This document shows, in pieces, positions 24,072-32,352 of a DNA stretch of 44,507 nucleotides. Made by a program: the position numbers and the translations under genes. Origin of the DNA: Pseudomonadota bacterium (GTDB lineage Bacteria > Pseudomonadota > Gammaproteobacteria > Steroidobacterales > JBCBZW01); assembly GCA_039815145.1 (NCBI GenBank), contig JBCBZW010000035.1, positions 1 to 44,507 on the forward strand. The letters run 5' to 3'. The notes beneath the pieces were generated by a model. It searched no databases and was not told where the DNA came from. It worked only from the letters and a program-made list of their open reading frames with translations. Every line of letters begins with the position of its first letter. The first letter of the stretch is position 1.

Positions 24072-26468
24072 TTACTCGCTGGAAGCGCGCTTCGGGCGAG
24101 CGTCGTGCGCGTCGTCGTCGGAGGCGACGGAACGGTCGGACCGTGAGCTGGCATCGAAGGCCTCTTCGACGGCGCCACGACCCAGCATGTCCATGGTGAT
24201 ACGCAGCGTCGTCGCGTCCGTGGAGCCAGCCGCCGTCGTCGCGCGCGCCGTCTCCTTCTCTGCGGCATCCTCGAAGGCCTGACCCGCGGGCACGCCGCGC
24301 AGGGGATCATCCACGCCGTGCAGGATGTCGGTGGCAGCGATCGCCGCATCGATGCTGTCGGTGTCCTGCGCCTGCGCCATCTCGGCTGCCAGGTGCGCCG
24401 TGTCCATCGCCAGTGTGCGCGAGCGAACCGTCGGGTCGTCGATCTCCTCTTCCGGCAAGGTGTCGACGCCGTCCAGGGTGAACTCCGGCCCTTCCACGCG
24501 GGCCGTGAGTTCCTCTTCGCCCGCACCTTGGCTAGCCGCCGCAGCCTGCGCCGCCGCAGCCTCTTCGTCGCTCACGATCTTGGCGCGGACGGTGGGGAAG
24601 TCATCGGTGAACGGCAACTCGTCCGGTTCCCCCAGATCGAAGTCCACCAGGGGATCGGCAGCCTGTGCAGCGGCGGGAGCCGGTGAGCCGCCGGTGGCGC
24701 TCGCGAACAGCGCCTCGTCGGGGCACAACTGACGCCCCATCGCCAAGGCACCCCGCCAGAAGGTGGCGTGCTCGCGCAGCGACGCTTGGTAGGCCCGTGC
24801 TGCCTCAGCGAAGGCGTCGGGCTTGTTGGCAGCAAAGTACACCTCCAGCAGCTTGGCCTTGAGAGCGAGGCTGCGCGGTTCGCGCAGGAGGGCAGCTTGC
24901 ACCAGTTCGCTCGCCTGCCCGTGATGGCCGTAGGCCAGCAGGATATCGGCCTCCGCGACCGCATCGACCGGCCCGTCTTCCTCGTCGCTTCGCAGTTCCG
25001 ACGGAGTCGCCTGCGCGGCGTAGGGAATGTTCGTGCGAGGCGGCGGCGGGGGTAGCTCGGCGGCGAAGGGCACCGCGTCATCCGCGGTATCCGGTGCGGG
25101 CGGTATCGCCGCAGCGGGCGGCGCGGTGAGTTCCTCGTGCAACGGCCGTGGCTGGACGCGCCCCTCGCTTGCCTGCGCAGTGCCAGGCGCCGCCCGGCGA
25201 CGCAGGCGCGTGAGCCCAACCGCGAGCGCTCCCAAGGTAAACCAGAGCACCGCACCGGCGATGCTGCCCACCAAACCCGAGCGTTGGGCTTGCGCGGTGT
25301 CGCCCACCGGCGCTGTCTCGGCGCTCGCCGCCTGGGCCGTGTCCACGAGCGACGGGACGCCGGCGGTCAATTGAGGCTGTGGATCTACCACCGCCCCGTC
25401 TTGCAGGTTGGACAGCTCCGCCCGCAGCCGATCGAGTTCGGCTTCGCGCGCTGCTAACAGTTGAGCGGTCGAGTCGAAGCGGGAGTTGAGCGCCTCCAGC
25501 TCTTCGTTGAGCTCCGCGTTGCTGGCCCGGGTGCTGGCGATTTGGCGCCGCACGGCCGACAGCAATTCCTGGTCGGCCGCAGCAGCAGGGGGCGGCGCGG
25601 AGGAGGCGAGCTGAGACTGGGCCGCTTCGAACAGGGCGGACTGCTCGGCAGCACTCACCGCCGGAGCGACGCTTGGCGCGGGCGCGGTGGGCGACGCCGC
25701 GAGAGCCTCCGCGTCGCCGATCGCGACGGCGGCCGGAATGCTCAAGACCGCACCTGCTTCGAGGCGATCCATGCTCCCGGCGAAGGCTTGCGGATTTGCT
25801 TGGTAGATGGCTTCCATCGTTCGTTCGAGGCTGACACCACTGTCGCGCACACGGACGGCGATCTTCCACAGCGACTCGCCACGCACGACAGGCCCGTACT
25901 CCATGCCGGGCTCGATCGGTGTACGCGGCTGGGCGGCGGCCACGGGTTCGCGTGAGGTGCGTGCGACCGGTGCCGGGCTCGACACTAATTGCGGGTCCCG
26001 CTGGGGGGCAGCGACCACGGCGCTGGGGGTGACGGCAGCGGTGAGGGGCGGCGCCGGCGCGCGCTCGCCACCCAAGCCGGGCGGGTCGAGCAGGATAGTG
26101 TAGGCGCGCTGCATGCGCCCTCGGCTCCAGTCCGCCTGCACGACGAGCGTAGCGATAGGCTCGACGATGCTCTGGCGAGAGGTGAGGTGGAGCACGGCTC
26201 GGCCGCTGGCGTCACGGCGAGCACTGATATCGATGGTGGCGAAGGCGGACGGGTAGTCGACGCCCTGGGAGGCGAACACCTCGCGTGATGCGAGGGTGGC
26301 GGTTAGCTGCTCGAGATCAGCAGCGGTGGCCCCGACCAGCTCGATCTGCGCGTCTAGGCGCTGATTGAGTCGCGAGTTGACCTCGATGTTGCCCAAGCCC
26401 AGTGCCCACGAGGCGCTCGGCAGGCAGGTTGCTGCGGCGACCAGCGCCCTGATGCCTACCCGGTCCAT
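24072..26468 (-). CDS. FimV-like polar hub / pilus assembly protein
   Basis: FimV-family proteins (HubP in Vibrio) bind peptidoglycan and organise the cell pole, including flagellar and chemotaxis proteins. The 798-residue product has a signal peptide, the N-terminal FimV domain (about 22-150, starting ALGLGNIEVNSRLNQRLDAQ), a LysM-type domain (about 190-245, GPVVRGESLWKIAVRVRDSG), a coiled coil (about 303-355), one transmembrane helix (about 398-420), and a cytoplasmic acidic region with TPR-like helices (about 490-580). The usual short FimV C-terminal motif (LDLARAYIDMGD-like) is not visible at the end, which instead reads TLRITMDMLGRGAVEEAFDA plus a charged tail. AGGAAG precedes the ATG. 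Confidence 0.87.
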   Translation of the reverse strand: MDRVGIRALVAAATCLPSASWALGLGNIEVNSRLNQRLDAQIELVGATAADLEQLTATLASREVFASQGVDYPSAFATIDISARRDASGRAVLHLTSRQSIVEPIATLVVQADWSRGRMQRAYTILLDPPGLGGERAPAPPLTAAVTPSAVVAAPQRDPQLVSSPAPVARTSREPVAAAQPRTPIEPGMEYGPVVRGESLWKIAVRVRDSGVSLERTMEAIYQANPQAFAGSMDRLEAGAVLSIPAAVAIGDAEALAASPTAPAPSVAPAVSAAEQSALFEAAQSQLASSAPPPAAAADQELLSAVRRQIASTRASNAELNEELEALNSRFDSTAQLLAAREAELDRLRAELSNLQDGAVVDPQPQLTAGVPSLVDTAQAASAETAPVGDTAQAQRSGLVGSIAGAVLWFTLGALAVGLTRLRRRAAPGTAQASEGRVQPRPLHEELTAPPAAAIPPAPDTADDAVPFAAELPPPPPRTNIPYAAQATPSELRSDEEDGPVDAVAEADILLAYGHHGQASELVQAALLREPRSLALKAKLLEVYFAANKPDAFAEAARAYQASLREHATFWRGALAMGRQLCPDEALFASATGGSPAPAAAQAADPLVDFDLGEPDELPFTDDFPTVRAKIVSDEEAAAAQAAAASQGAGEEELTARVEGPEFTLDGVDTLPEEEIDDPTVRSRTLAMDTAHLAAEMAQAQDTDSIDAAIAATDILHGVDDPLRGVPAGQAFEDAAEKETARATTAAGSTDATTLRITMDMLGRGAVEEAFDASSRSDRSVASDDDAHDARPKRASSE

Positions 26469-26748
26469 GATCGCTTCCTGCGTTTCCTTTTCCCTAGGAT
26501 CCTAAGGGGACCGGTGCGCCGTCAACCTCGACTTTCTTATGTGCACCCCGGGATTTCCGCGCACGCCGGCCAATGGTTCACGGGTGATCGGCGTGAATCG
26601 CGTGAAAAACGCTACTTTATTAGCCTGAACAGAGGCTTAGAGCAGCTGACGCAGGACCGCTCGTGTGACAAATTTCCACGCGAGGCAACACGGACGCGAA
26701 CCTGCGTGGTCGGCCCCAAGGCCCCTACCCCGCCGAGCGAGGGGTGCC

Positions 26749-27405
26749 CTACCAGTCCAGTTCCTCGCCGTTGGCGTGCCAGAACTCCCCGCTGGCGTCC
26801 AGGCTCAGGACGTCGATGCGCTCGAGCAGGCCGCCCGCCGCCTCCTCGGGCGAGATGCCCTGGTAGCCCGTCATCTCCGTGGCCACCATGCCGGGATGCA
26901 GCAACGCCACGGCGATGCCCCGCGAGCGCAGGTCGGCGGCGAGACTCGCCCCCGCCATGTTCACGGCGGCCTTGGACATGCGGTACCCGTAGTAGCTGCC
27001 GGAGCTCTCGCTGATCGAGCCCATGCGGCTGGTCACGATCGCCACCTTCGCGCCGTGCTGCAGCTGTTCCAGCAGGGCGTGGGTCACGCGCAGGGGGCCG
27101 AGCGAGTTGACCTCGAACTGCTGGCGCATGCGATCCCAATCGAGATCGTCCAGGGACTCCCGCGAGAGCACGCCTGCGTTGTTGATCAGCACATCGATCT
27201 GCACATCGGCAAGGGCCTTGCGCAAGGCCGACATCGATGCATCCTCGGTGACGTCGATCGACTCGACCACTTCCACGCCCAGGTCCACCAGTGCGCTCGA
27301 TGCATGGCGACACAAGCCGATGACCCGTTGGTCACGCGCTCGGAGCTGACGACACAGCTCCAAGCCGATACCGCGATTGCACCCGCTCACCACGTAAGTT
27401 GCCAT
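26749..27405 (-). CDS. Short-chain dehydrogenase/reductase
   Basis: NAD(P)-dependent oxidoreductase of the classical SDR type. The 218-residue product has the cofactor motif GCNRGIG (8-14), NNAG (75-78), an active-site serine region (TSRMGSIS) and catalytic Y141-x3-K145 in YRMSKAAVNMAG. It resembles the small C-factor-like SDRs; the substrate cannot be read from sequence. AGGAGCG lies about ten bases before the ATG. It is 52 bases downstream of the hydrolase gene and may be co-transcribed with it. The 280 bases up to the FimV-like gene hold no gene. Confidence 0.9.
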   Translation of the reverse strand: MATYVVSGCNRGIGLELCRQLRARDQRVIGLCRHASSALVDLGVEVVESIDVTEDASMSALRKALADVQIDVLINNAGVLSRESLDDLDWDRMRQQFEVNSLGPLRVTHALLEQLQHGAKVAIVTSRMGSISESSGSYYGYRMSKAAVNMAGASLAADLRSRGIAVALLHPGMVATEMTGYQGISPEEAAGGLLERIDVLSLDASGEFWHANGEELDW

Positions 27406-27457
27406 CGTGATCTACTCGCTCCTGTGGAGAAGTGCGCCCACCTGGGCGCGGGGAGGT

Positions 27458-28210
27458 TCAGTCGGTAGCAGAGGATTGCGCCGATCGACGATCGGTCGCA
27501 GCGGTGGTGACGAATTCGTCATCCAGATCGGCAGCGAGCCGATCGGCGATTACCTCGAGCACAGCCGGCGCGTAGCACAGGCCGAGGTGCGTGGCCTTGA
27601 CCGCAACGTGCTCGGTCACGGACTCCACCTCATCGATGCAGGCGCGCCAGGCGACGATACCGTCACGCTTGGAGTAGACCGCCGTGACGGGCACCTGCAG
27701 AGGCCGTTCCTGTTGACGCGCCTGAATCTGCGCATCCAGGTGATCGAGATCGTAGCCGAGACTCTCATAGACGCTACGTACCACCGTGTATCTGGGCCCA
27801 CCACGCAGGGGACTGCCGAGGGTGATCACCCGGCTGACCAGGGCTGGCTGATCGCGCGCCACCTCACGCGCGAGATAGCCACCGAGGCTCCATCCGATCA
27901 GGGCGACGGGGCCACCGGCCGCCCCTGCAGCCTCGCGCACGCGGGCACTCACCCGCGGCAGTAGCTTCCCCACCTGGCCGAAGTTGATGCCGAGGCCCCA
28001 CCCAGTGGCCTCAGCGCCCAGGGCGCGAAGCTGCACCCGCAGGGCGAGCAAAGAGACGTCGTCGAAACCGTAGCCAGGGAGGGTAAGCACCCGCTGGCCA
28101 TCGCAGCGGGGTAAGCGCTGCAGCCTCAGAGCCGAGGCTGCAGCGCCAGCCACGTCCAGGACGGTGAAGACCTCCTTGAGGGTCGACGACGGTCCTGGGG
28201 CGTGGATCAA
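27458..28210 (-). CDS. Alpha/beta hydrolase, lipase-like
   Basis: Serine hydrolase with nucleophile S108 in GWSLGGY, a probable acid at D183 (SKRDGIV) and histidine H208 (KATHLGL), the order and spacing of an alpha/beta-hydrolase triad. The 250-residue product has no signal peptide. The ITLGSPLRGG segment after the elbow is common in esterases and lipases. The start is a TTG at 28208-28210 overlapping the upstream stop as TTGA, so translation is probably coupled; no better start is visible. Substrate unknown. Confidence 0.83.
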   Translation of the reverse strand: MIHAPGPSSTLKEVFTVLDVAGAAASALRLQRLPRCDGQRVLTLPGYGFDDVSLLALRVQLRALGAEATGWGLGINFGQVGKLLPRVSARVREAAGAAGGPVALIGWSLGGYLAREVARDQPALVSRVITLGSPLRGGPRYTVVRSVYESLGYDLDHLDAQIQARQQERPLQVPVTAVYSKRDGIVAWRACIDEVESVTEHVAVKATHLGLCYAPAVLEVIADRLAADLDDEFVTTAATDRRSAQSSATD

Positions 28211-29892
28211 TTGCCGCTGGTCACCGGCGAGCCACCGATAGCGCCACCGCCACCGTCCGCCTCGTTGAGGATCACCAGACCGCGTTCGATGTCGCTGACG
28301 ATCAAACGACCACTCGGCAGGTAGGGGAACACACCCCAGGCGCCGTTGAAGGACGAGCTGTTGCTGTCCGGGTAGGTGTCGAAGAACCCGATCTCAGTCG
28401 GCTCAGCAGGGTTGCTGATGTCGAGAATGGTCAAGCCACGACGGTAGTTGGACATGTAGTAGCGATCGCCCTTGACGAACCCGTTGTGATCGATGGCGCG
28501 GGTGGGACCCACCCACTCACCGGCCAGCGTCGGGTTGCTGAGGTCGCGAATGTCGAGCACCCGCAGGGTGGTGTTGAGACCGAAGAAGCTCTCGTCGAGC
28601 TCGTCCTGAATCAGCACGAAGTCTGCGTTCTTCGACCACCAACCGGAGTGCGTGTAGCCCACCTGCGGATAGGAGGTCGAGCTCAGCAGCACGGGGTTGG
28701 CCTTGTCGGTGGTGTCCCACAGGTCCACGGTGCTCTCGTTGTAGTCGATGTACACCTCGCACAGGGTGCGACCGGCGCCGCAACGCTGGGCGTCTTCACC
28801 CTGCAGGGTCACGCTCGAGGCATCGTGCACGTAGCGCGAACCTGCCGGCGGCGCCGTGACTTCCACGGGGTTCACGGGATCGCTCAGATCCAGCGTGCGG
28901 AAGGCACCGCCGTTGCGGTTGGAGCCGAGGATGTAGGCGTAGGGCGTCTGGCCCTCGAAGACCTCACCCGTGCTGTAGTCCACGTTGCTGATGTAGATGT
29001 TGTGGGCGCTGTTGAAGTCACGGTAGGTGTTCGCCAGCGAGATGCTGAAGGGCAGACCGGACAGATCGATGATCTGCAGGCCATCGCTGGTCGCGTCGGA
29101 CACGACGTAGGCGTAGCCCTTCCAACGGCCTTCGTTCTCATCGAAGGTCTGCACCACCTTGATGTCGCGCCAGGTCGTGCTGGCACCGGAGATGCTACCC
29201 ACCTCACGCGGACGGCGCGGTCGGGTGATGTCCACCACGGCCGTCGCGTTGCGCAGGCCGATCAGGGCGTACTCACGACCGTTGTTTAGATCAACGAAAC
29301 CCCAGATGTCGTTGGCCGCGCTCGGGTTGGTGCTGAAGGTGCTGAGCTGCTTCAGGCCGAGCAGGTTGATGTTGCTGCACTCGAAGGGGCCGACCTGGCC
29401 ACCGACGCAGTCCACGCGCGCAGGCGCGTTGGCCACGGCGTTGATCTGCGCCTCGAACTTCGAGAACTTCGGCGACAGGCCCTTGCGGTCAGCGATCAAC
29501 GTGATGCCGCGCTCGGCGAGGCGCTCACGCATACGCGGCGGTGCGCCGATCACGTAGGTGTCCGGGCTTGCCACGTCGCGGTTGAGGAAGCCGTCGGCCT
29601 GGCGGTAACCACCGACCACGGGCACCACATCGCTGACCAGAAGGATCGCTTCCTTCGGGTCGAACTCGTAGGTGCCTTTGGCGAGCGCGACGAAGTCGCC
29701 CTTACCAGCGTTTTGGATGGCGTACATGATGGAGCCACAAGGAGCGTTTGCATCCGTGCAATCGCCACTGTCGGCACCACCGACCGCGACGAAGCGCGGC
29801 TTCACTTCACCGTGCGCGAACGCGGTCGATGCCGACAGCGTCAACGCAAGGGCGGCACACAGGCCGGCTGCGAGAGAGTTGGAACGAGTCAT
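28207..29892 (-). CDS. Secreted choice-of-anchor B / LVIVD-repeat protein
   Basis: Exported beta-propeller-like protein. The preferred ATG (29890-29892) gives a 561-residue product with a standard signal peptide (MTRSNSLAAGLCAALALTLS to AFAHG). An N-terminal parallel-beta-like stretch (about 30-115) is followed by repeated LVIVD-type units, for example LRVLDIRDLSNPTLAGEWVG, LTILDISNPAEPTEIGFFDT and LRNATAVVDITRPRRPREVG. Such proteins are annotated as choice-of-anchor B proteins; the molecular role is unknown. An ATG 13 codons upstream (29931) is less likely because it spoils the signal peptide. Confidence 0.86.
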   Translation of the reverse strand: MTRSNSLAAGLCAALALTLSASTAFAHGEVKPRFVAVGGADSGDCTDANAPCGSIMYAIQNAGKGDFVALAKGTYEFDPKEAILLVSDVVPVVGGYRQADGFLNRDVASPDTYVIGAPPRMRERLAERGITLIADRKGLSPKFSKFEAQINAVANAPARVDCVGGQVGPFECSNINLLGLKQLSTFSTNPSAANDIWGFVDLNNGREYALIGLRNATAVVDITRPRRPREVGSISGASTTWRDIKVVQTFDENEGRWKGYAYVVSDATSDGLQIIDLSGLPFSISLANTYRDFNSAHNIYISNVDYSTGEVFEGQTPYAYILGSNRNGGAFRTLDLSDPVNPVEVTAPPAGSRYVHDASSVTLQGEDAQRCGAGRTLCEVYIDYNESTVDLWDTTDKANPVLLSSTSYPQVGYTHSGWWSKNADFVLIQDELDESFFGLNTTLRVLDIRDLSNPTLAGEWVGPTRAIDHNGFVKGDRYYMSNYRRGLTILDISNPAEPTEIGFFDTYPDSNSSSFNGAWGVFPYLPSGRLIVSDIERGLVILNEADGGGGAIGGSPVTSGN

Positions 29893-29935
29893 TATTTCGG
29901 CTACCCCGATATAGTTGTATGTCTCTGGCATTGGA

Positions 29936-29959
29936 TGAGCGAGGAGCAGTCCTCGCTCA
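29936..29959. repeat. Perfect 10-base hairpin upstream of the LVIVD gene
   Basis: The arm TGAGCGAGGA (29936-29945) and its exact complement (29950-29959) flank the four-base loop GCAG. It lies 44 bases before the chosen start of the LVIVD-repeat gene, in its likely 5' leader. There is no adjacent T-run on either strand. An RNA structure or operator is possible. Confidence 0.5.
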
Positions 29960-30571
29960 CCCCGCCACGGTCATTCTCCGACCCGCGACGGACACACCAG
30001 GCCGCCGATAGTAACTCAGCCGTTTGCCCACTGCCGCGGGTGAACGGCGTCGCCGCGACACCACATAACGATCGCCGCCCGATCCCCGCCGCCGCGGCCC
30101 TCGCCCGACCGTCGAACGTTGTGGTGCGACTAGGCGCGAGCGTGCCGCACGGTATTGGCTGACAGCCCTCGGAGCCCCTGCGACGACTCACCTGTCTCGG
30201 TGACCGTTCGGGATGCGCAGTGTGCGGCGCTGATCGTTGCCGACGACGATTCTCCTGTAACGGGGGCCGTACTGGCGGGCATCGTCGCCGAAAGTGCGGC
30301 CCCGAAAGACACACGCCGTCCTCGTCAGGCGCCGCAGATCTTCGCCCCCGCGGCCGCGGCAAGGGTCTGCGTCGCGCGCGCCACGCTCGCGACCCGCAGA
30401 CCGCCGACGCCCGGCACGCATCGAACCTCATCGAATTGGTGATCATCTCGTGGATCTCGGTTTTTTTCCGCGCCATCGCGGCGACCGCTGTTGCTCGAGT
30501 GGGTTGCGACCCGCCCGAGCCGAGATCCGCGCGGGATGCTGCGCGGTGTGACCCGGGTCCCGCGCATGGGA
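29960..30571. other. Noncoding stretch, nothing recognised
   Basis: About 600 bases of GC-rich sequence between the LVIVD-repeat gene and the SAM riboswitch promoter. Several short open frames exist on both strands, but none has a ribosome site plus a protein-like composition. I see no RNA gene or repeat. It should contain the promoter of the leftward gene, which I cannot place. Confidence 0.5.
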
Positions 30572-30599
30572 TTGACGCGCGGCACAAGCTGCGCTTACT
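30572..30599 (+). promoter_or_regulatory. Candidate sigma-70 promoter of the riboswitch-metB unit
   Basis: TTGACG (5/6 of the -35 consensus) at 30572-30577, 16 bases, then CTTACT (3/6) at 30594-30599. The predicted start falls at about 30606, right where the riboswitch stem begins, which supports it despite the poor -10. Confidence 0.5.
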
Positions 30600-30604
30600 C
30601 TGAG

Positions 30605-30718
30605 ATCACTCATCGAGACCGGCTGAGGGATAGGCCCGAAGACGCCGGGGCAACCATCGGATGCAAATCCGACACGGTGCCAAATCCTACGGGGGTTCGT
30701 CCCACCGAGAGATGAGGG
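30605..30718 (+). promoter_or_regulatory. SAM-I (S-box) riboswitch
   Basis: Binds S-adenosylmethionine and normally lowers expression of methionine genes. The closing stem is CTCATC (30609-30614) with GATGAG (30711-30716). Between them lie the conserved core blocks GAGGGATAGGCCCGAAGACG, CCGGGGCAACC, GGTGCCAAATCCTAC and a final GAGAGATGAGGG. A three-arm junction can be drawn: CCGG/CCGG region, ATCGGAT/ATCCGA, and GGGGGTTCGTCCC. It precedes a leader ORF and metB, a typical target. A SAM-I/IV variant cannot be excluded without a covariance search. Confidence 0.9.
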
Positions 30719-30769
30719 AAGTCCTGCACCGGCGTCCGCCCCGCAGGCACGCTCCCAACCTCTCAGTGT

Positions 30770-30800
30770 CCTCACGAATCCGCAGCGGATCTCGTGCAGG
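30770..30800 (+). promoter_or_regulatory. Possible riboswitch expression-platform hairpin
   Basis: CACGAATCCG (30773-30782) pairs with CGGAT-C-TCGTG (30786-30796) with one bulged base, extended by CCT (30770-30772) and AGG (30798-30800). Its 3' arm could instead pair with an upstream segment: CCTGCAC (30723-30729) is the exact complement of GTGCAGG (30794-30800). Two exclusive pairings are what a switch needs. The U-run after it is only TTT, so termination is uncertain; it ends about ten bases before the leader ORF ribosome site. Confidence 0.4.
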
Positions 30801-30821
30801 TTTGACTGTAAGGAGCGGTGC

Positions 30822-31088
30822 GTGAGCCATCCTGACGATCCTTCTAGCAGCCGCGAGGCGCGCCCCGTCGGTCGCACGTCCTGGCGTCGGTTCCTATGGC
30901 GTGTCGCGCAGACTTCGCGCCACGCCGGGCAAGAACCCGAAGCCCTCAAGGACTCCCTGGCTGCACCGCGCCTCGCCCTGTGGCAACGCCGCCAGCGCGA
31001 ACGCCCCCTTACCCCCCTGGTTTCCGACCCCTCGACCGAGGCGCGCGGCCTGCGCGCCCAAGGCCCTGTTTCGAAGGAGCGATCATGA
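30822..31088 (+). CDS. Small leader ORF coupled to metB, unknown product
   Basis: Starts with GTG preceded by TAAGGAGCG at a good distance, and its TGA overlaps the metB ATG (ATGA). The 88-residue product is arginine/serine/proline-rich, without a signal peptide, helix or known motif; it contains TSWRRFLWRVAQTSR near the N-terminus. The metB ribosome site lies inside its last codons. It could be a real small protein, or a translated leader that couples riboswitch output to metB. It could also be chance in GC-rich DNA. Confidence 0.45.
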   Translation: MSHPDDPSSSREARPVGRTSWRRFLWRVAQTSRHAGQEPEALKDSLAAPRLALWQRRQRERPLTPLVSDPSTEARGLRAQGPVSKERS

Positions 31089-32314
31089 ACGCTAGGCCCA
31101 GCACCGCCGCCGTCCGCACAGGCATTTGCGAAGACACTGCCCACGGCGCGGTGATTCCCCCGCTATACCTGTCCTCGAACTACACCTTCGAGGGCTACGA
31201 TCGTAAGCGCGAGTACGACTACACCCGTTCCGGCAACCCCACGCGGGATCAGCTAGCGACCGCGCTCGCTCGCCTGGAGCACGGGGCGGGCGCCACGATC
31301 ACCAGCTCGGGCATGGCCGCCATCCACCTGGTGTGCAGCTTGCTGGAACCCGGTGATCTGCTGCTCGCTCCCGTCGACTGTTACGGGGGTACCTATCGCC
31401 TCCTCGACACACTCAGCCGCAAGGGGCACTTCGAAGTCGCCTTCATCGATCAGGGCAATCCGGACGCCCTCGGGAGCGCCCTCGCCCGCAAGCCGCGCAT
31501 GGTCATGGTCGAGACGCCGAGCAACCCGCTGCTGCGCATCGTCGATATCGAGCGCATCTGCCAGCAGGCCCACGCCGCCTGCGATGCACTGGTGGTGGCG
31601 GACAACACATTCCTCTCACCCGCGCTGCAGAACCCGATCCTGCTCGGCGCCGACATCGTCGTGCACTCCACGACGAAGTACATCAACGGCCACAGCGATG
31701 TGGTGGGCGGCGCCGCGATCGCTGCCAACGACGAACTCCACCAGCAATTGAACTGGTGGGCCAACTGCCTGGGGCTGACCGGCTCTCCCTTCGACGGCTA
31801 CCTGACCTTGCGCGGCCTGCGCACCCTCAACGCGCGTATGCGCTTGCACGTGGAGAACGCCACGGCGATCGCCGAGCACCTGGTCGGCCACCGCGCCGTG
31901 CAGGCGGTGTACTACCCCGGCCTCGGCACCCATCCGGGCCACGATATCGCGGCGCGCCAACAGCGCGCGGGCGGCGGCATGCTGAGCGTGGAACTCGTGG
32001 GCGGCACCGAGGAGGTGCGCGCCTTCCTGGACGACCTGGAGTACTTCTCCCTCGCCGAGTCCCTCGGCGGCGTGGAGAGTCTGGTGGCGCATCCGGCCAC
32101 CATGACTCACGCGGCAATGGCGCCGCAGGCACGCCGGGCCGCCGGTATCGGTGACTCCCTGCTGCGCCTCTCGGCGGGCATCGAAGACGCCCAGGATCTC
32201 CTGCGCGACATCGATGCCGCCCTGGAGCGTGTGCTCGCCGTACATGAGCCGCAAGCCCGCCAACACACTCCGGAGAACGCCTTCCCCGCCGCGTCCGCCA
32301 TCGCTATCTGCTAG
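31085..32314 (+). CDS. metB: Cystathionine gamma-synthase MetB
   Basis: PLP enzyme joining an activated homoserine (O-succinyl in the E. coli type) to cysteine to make cystathionine in methionine synthesis. The 409-residue product matches E. coli MetB throughout: TAAVRTGICEDTAHGAVIPP, YTRSGNPTRDQLATALARLE, DCYGGTYRLLDTL, ETPSNPLLRIVDI, and the PLP lysine K198 in HSTTKYINGHSDVVGG. AESLGGVESLVAHPATMTHA marks the C-terminal domain. The ATG at 31085 has AAGGAG; the frame is open further upstream but lacks MetB similarity there. A SAM-I riboswitch upstream fits feedback by SAM. Confidence 0.94.
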   Translation: MNARPSTAAVRTGICEDTAHGAVIPPLYLSSNYTFEGYDRKREYDYTRSGNPTRDQLATALARLEHGAGATITSSGMAAIHLVCSLLEPGDLLLAPVDCYGGTYRLLDTLSRKGHFEVAFIDQGNPDALGSALARKPRMVMVETPSNPLLRIVDIERICQQAHAACDALVVADNTFLSPALQNPILLGADIVVHSTTKYINGHSDVVGGAAIAANDELHQQLNWWANCLGLTGSPFDGYLTLRGLRTLNARMRLHVENATAIAEHLVGHRAVQAVYYPGLGTHPGHDIAARQQRAGGGMLSVELVGGTEEVRAFLDDLEYFSLAESLGGVESLVAHPATMTHAAMAPQARRAAGIGDSLLRLSAGIEDAQDLLRDIDAALERVLAVHEPQARQHTPENAFPAASAIAIC

Positions 32315-32352
32315 GGTCGAGGTCGCCATGACCACCTAGTGTCCTAAGGAAA

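Noticed and set aside
29901-30587. Several open frames on both strands upstream of the riboswitch
   Set aside because: No ribosome sites, low-complexity arginine/proline content, and no recognisable motif.
30896-31084. 5' extension of the metB reading frame
   Set aside because: No similarity to MetB; the ATG at 31085 has a ribosome site and starts the family alignment.
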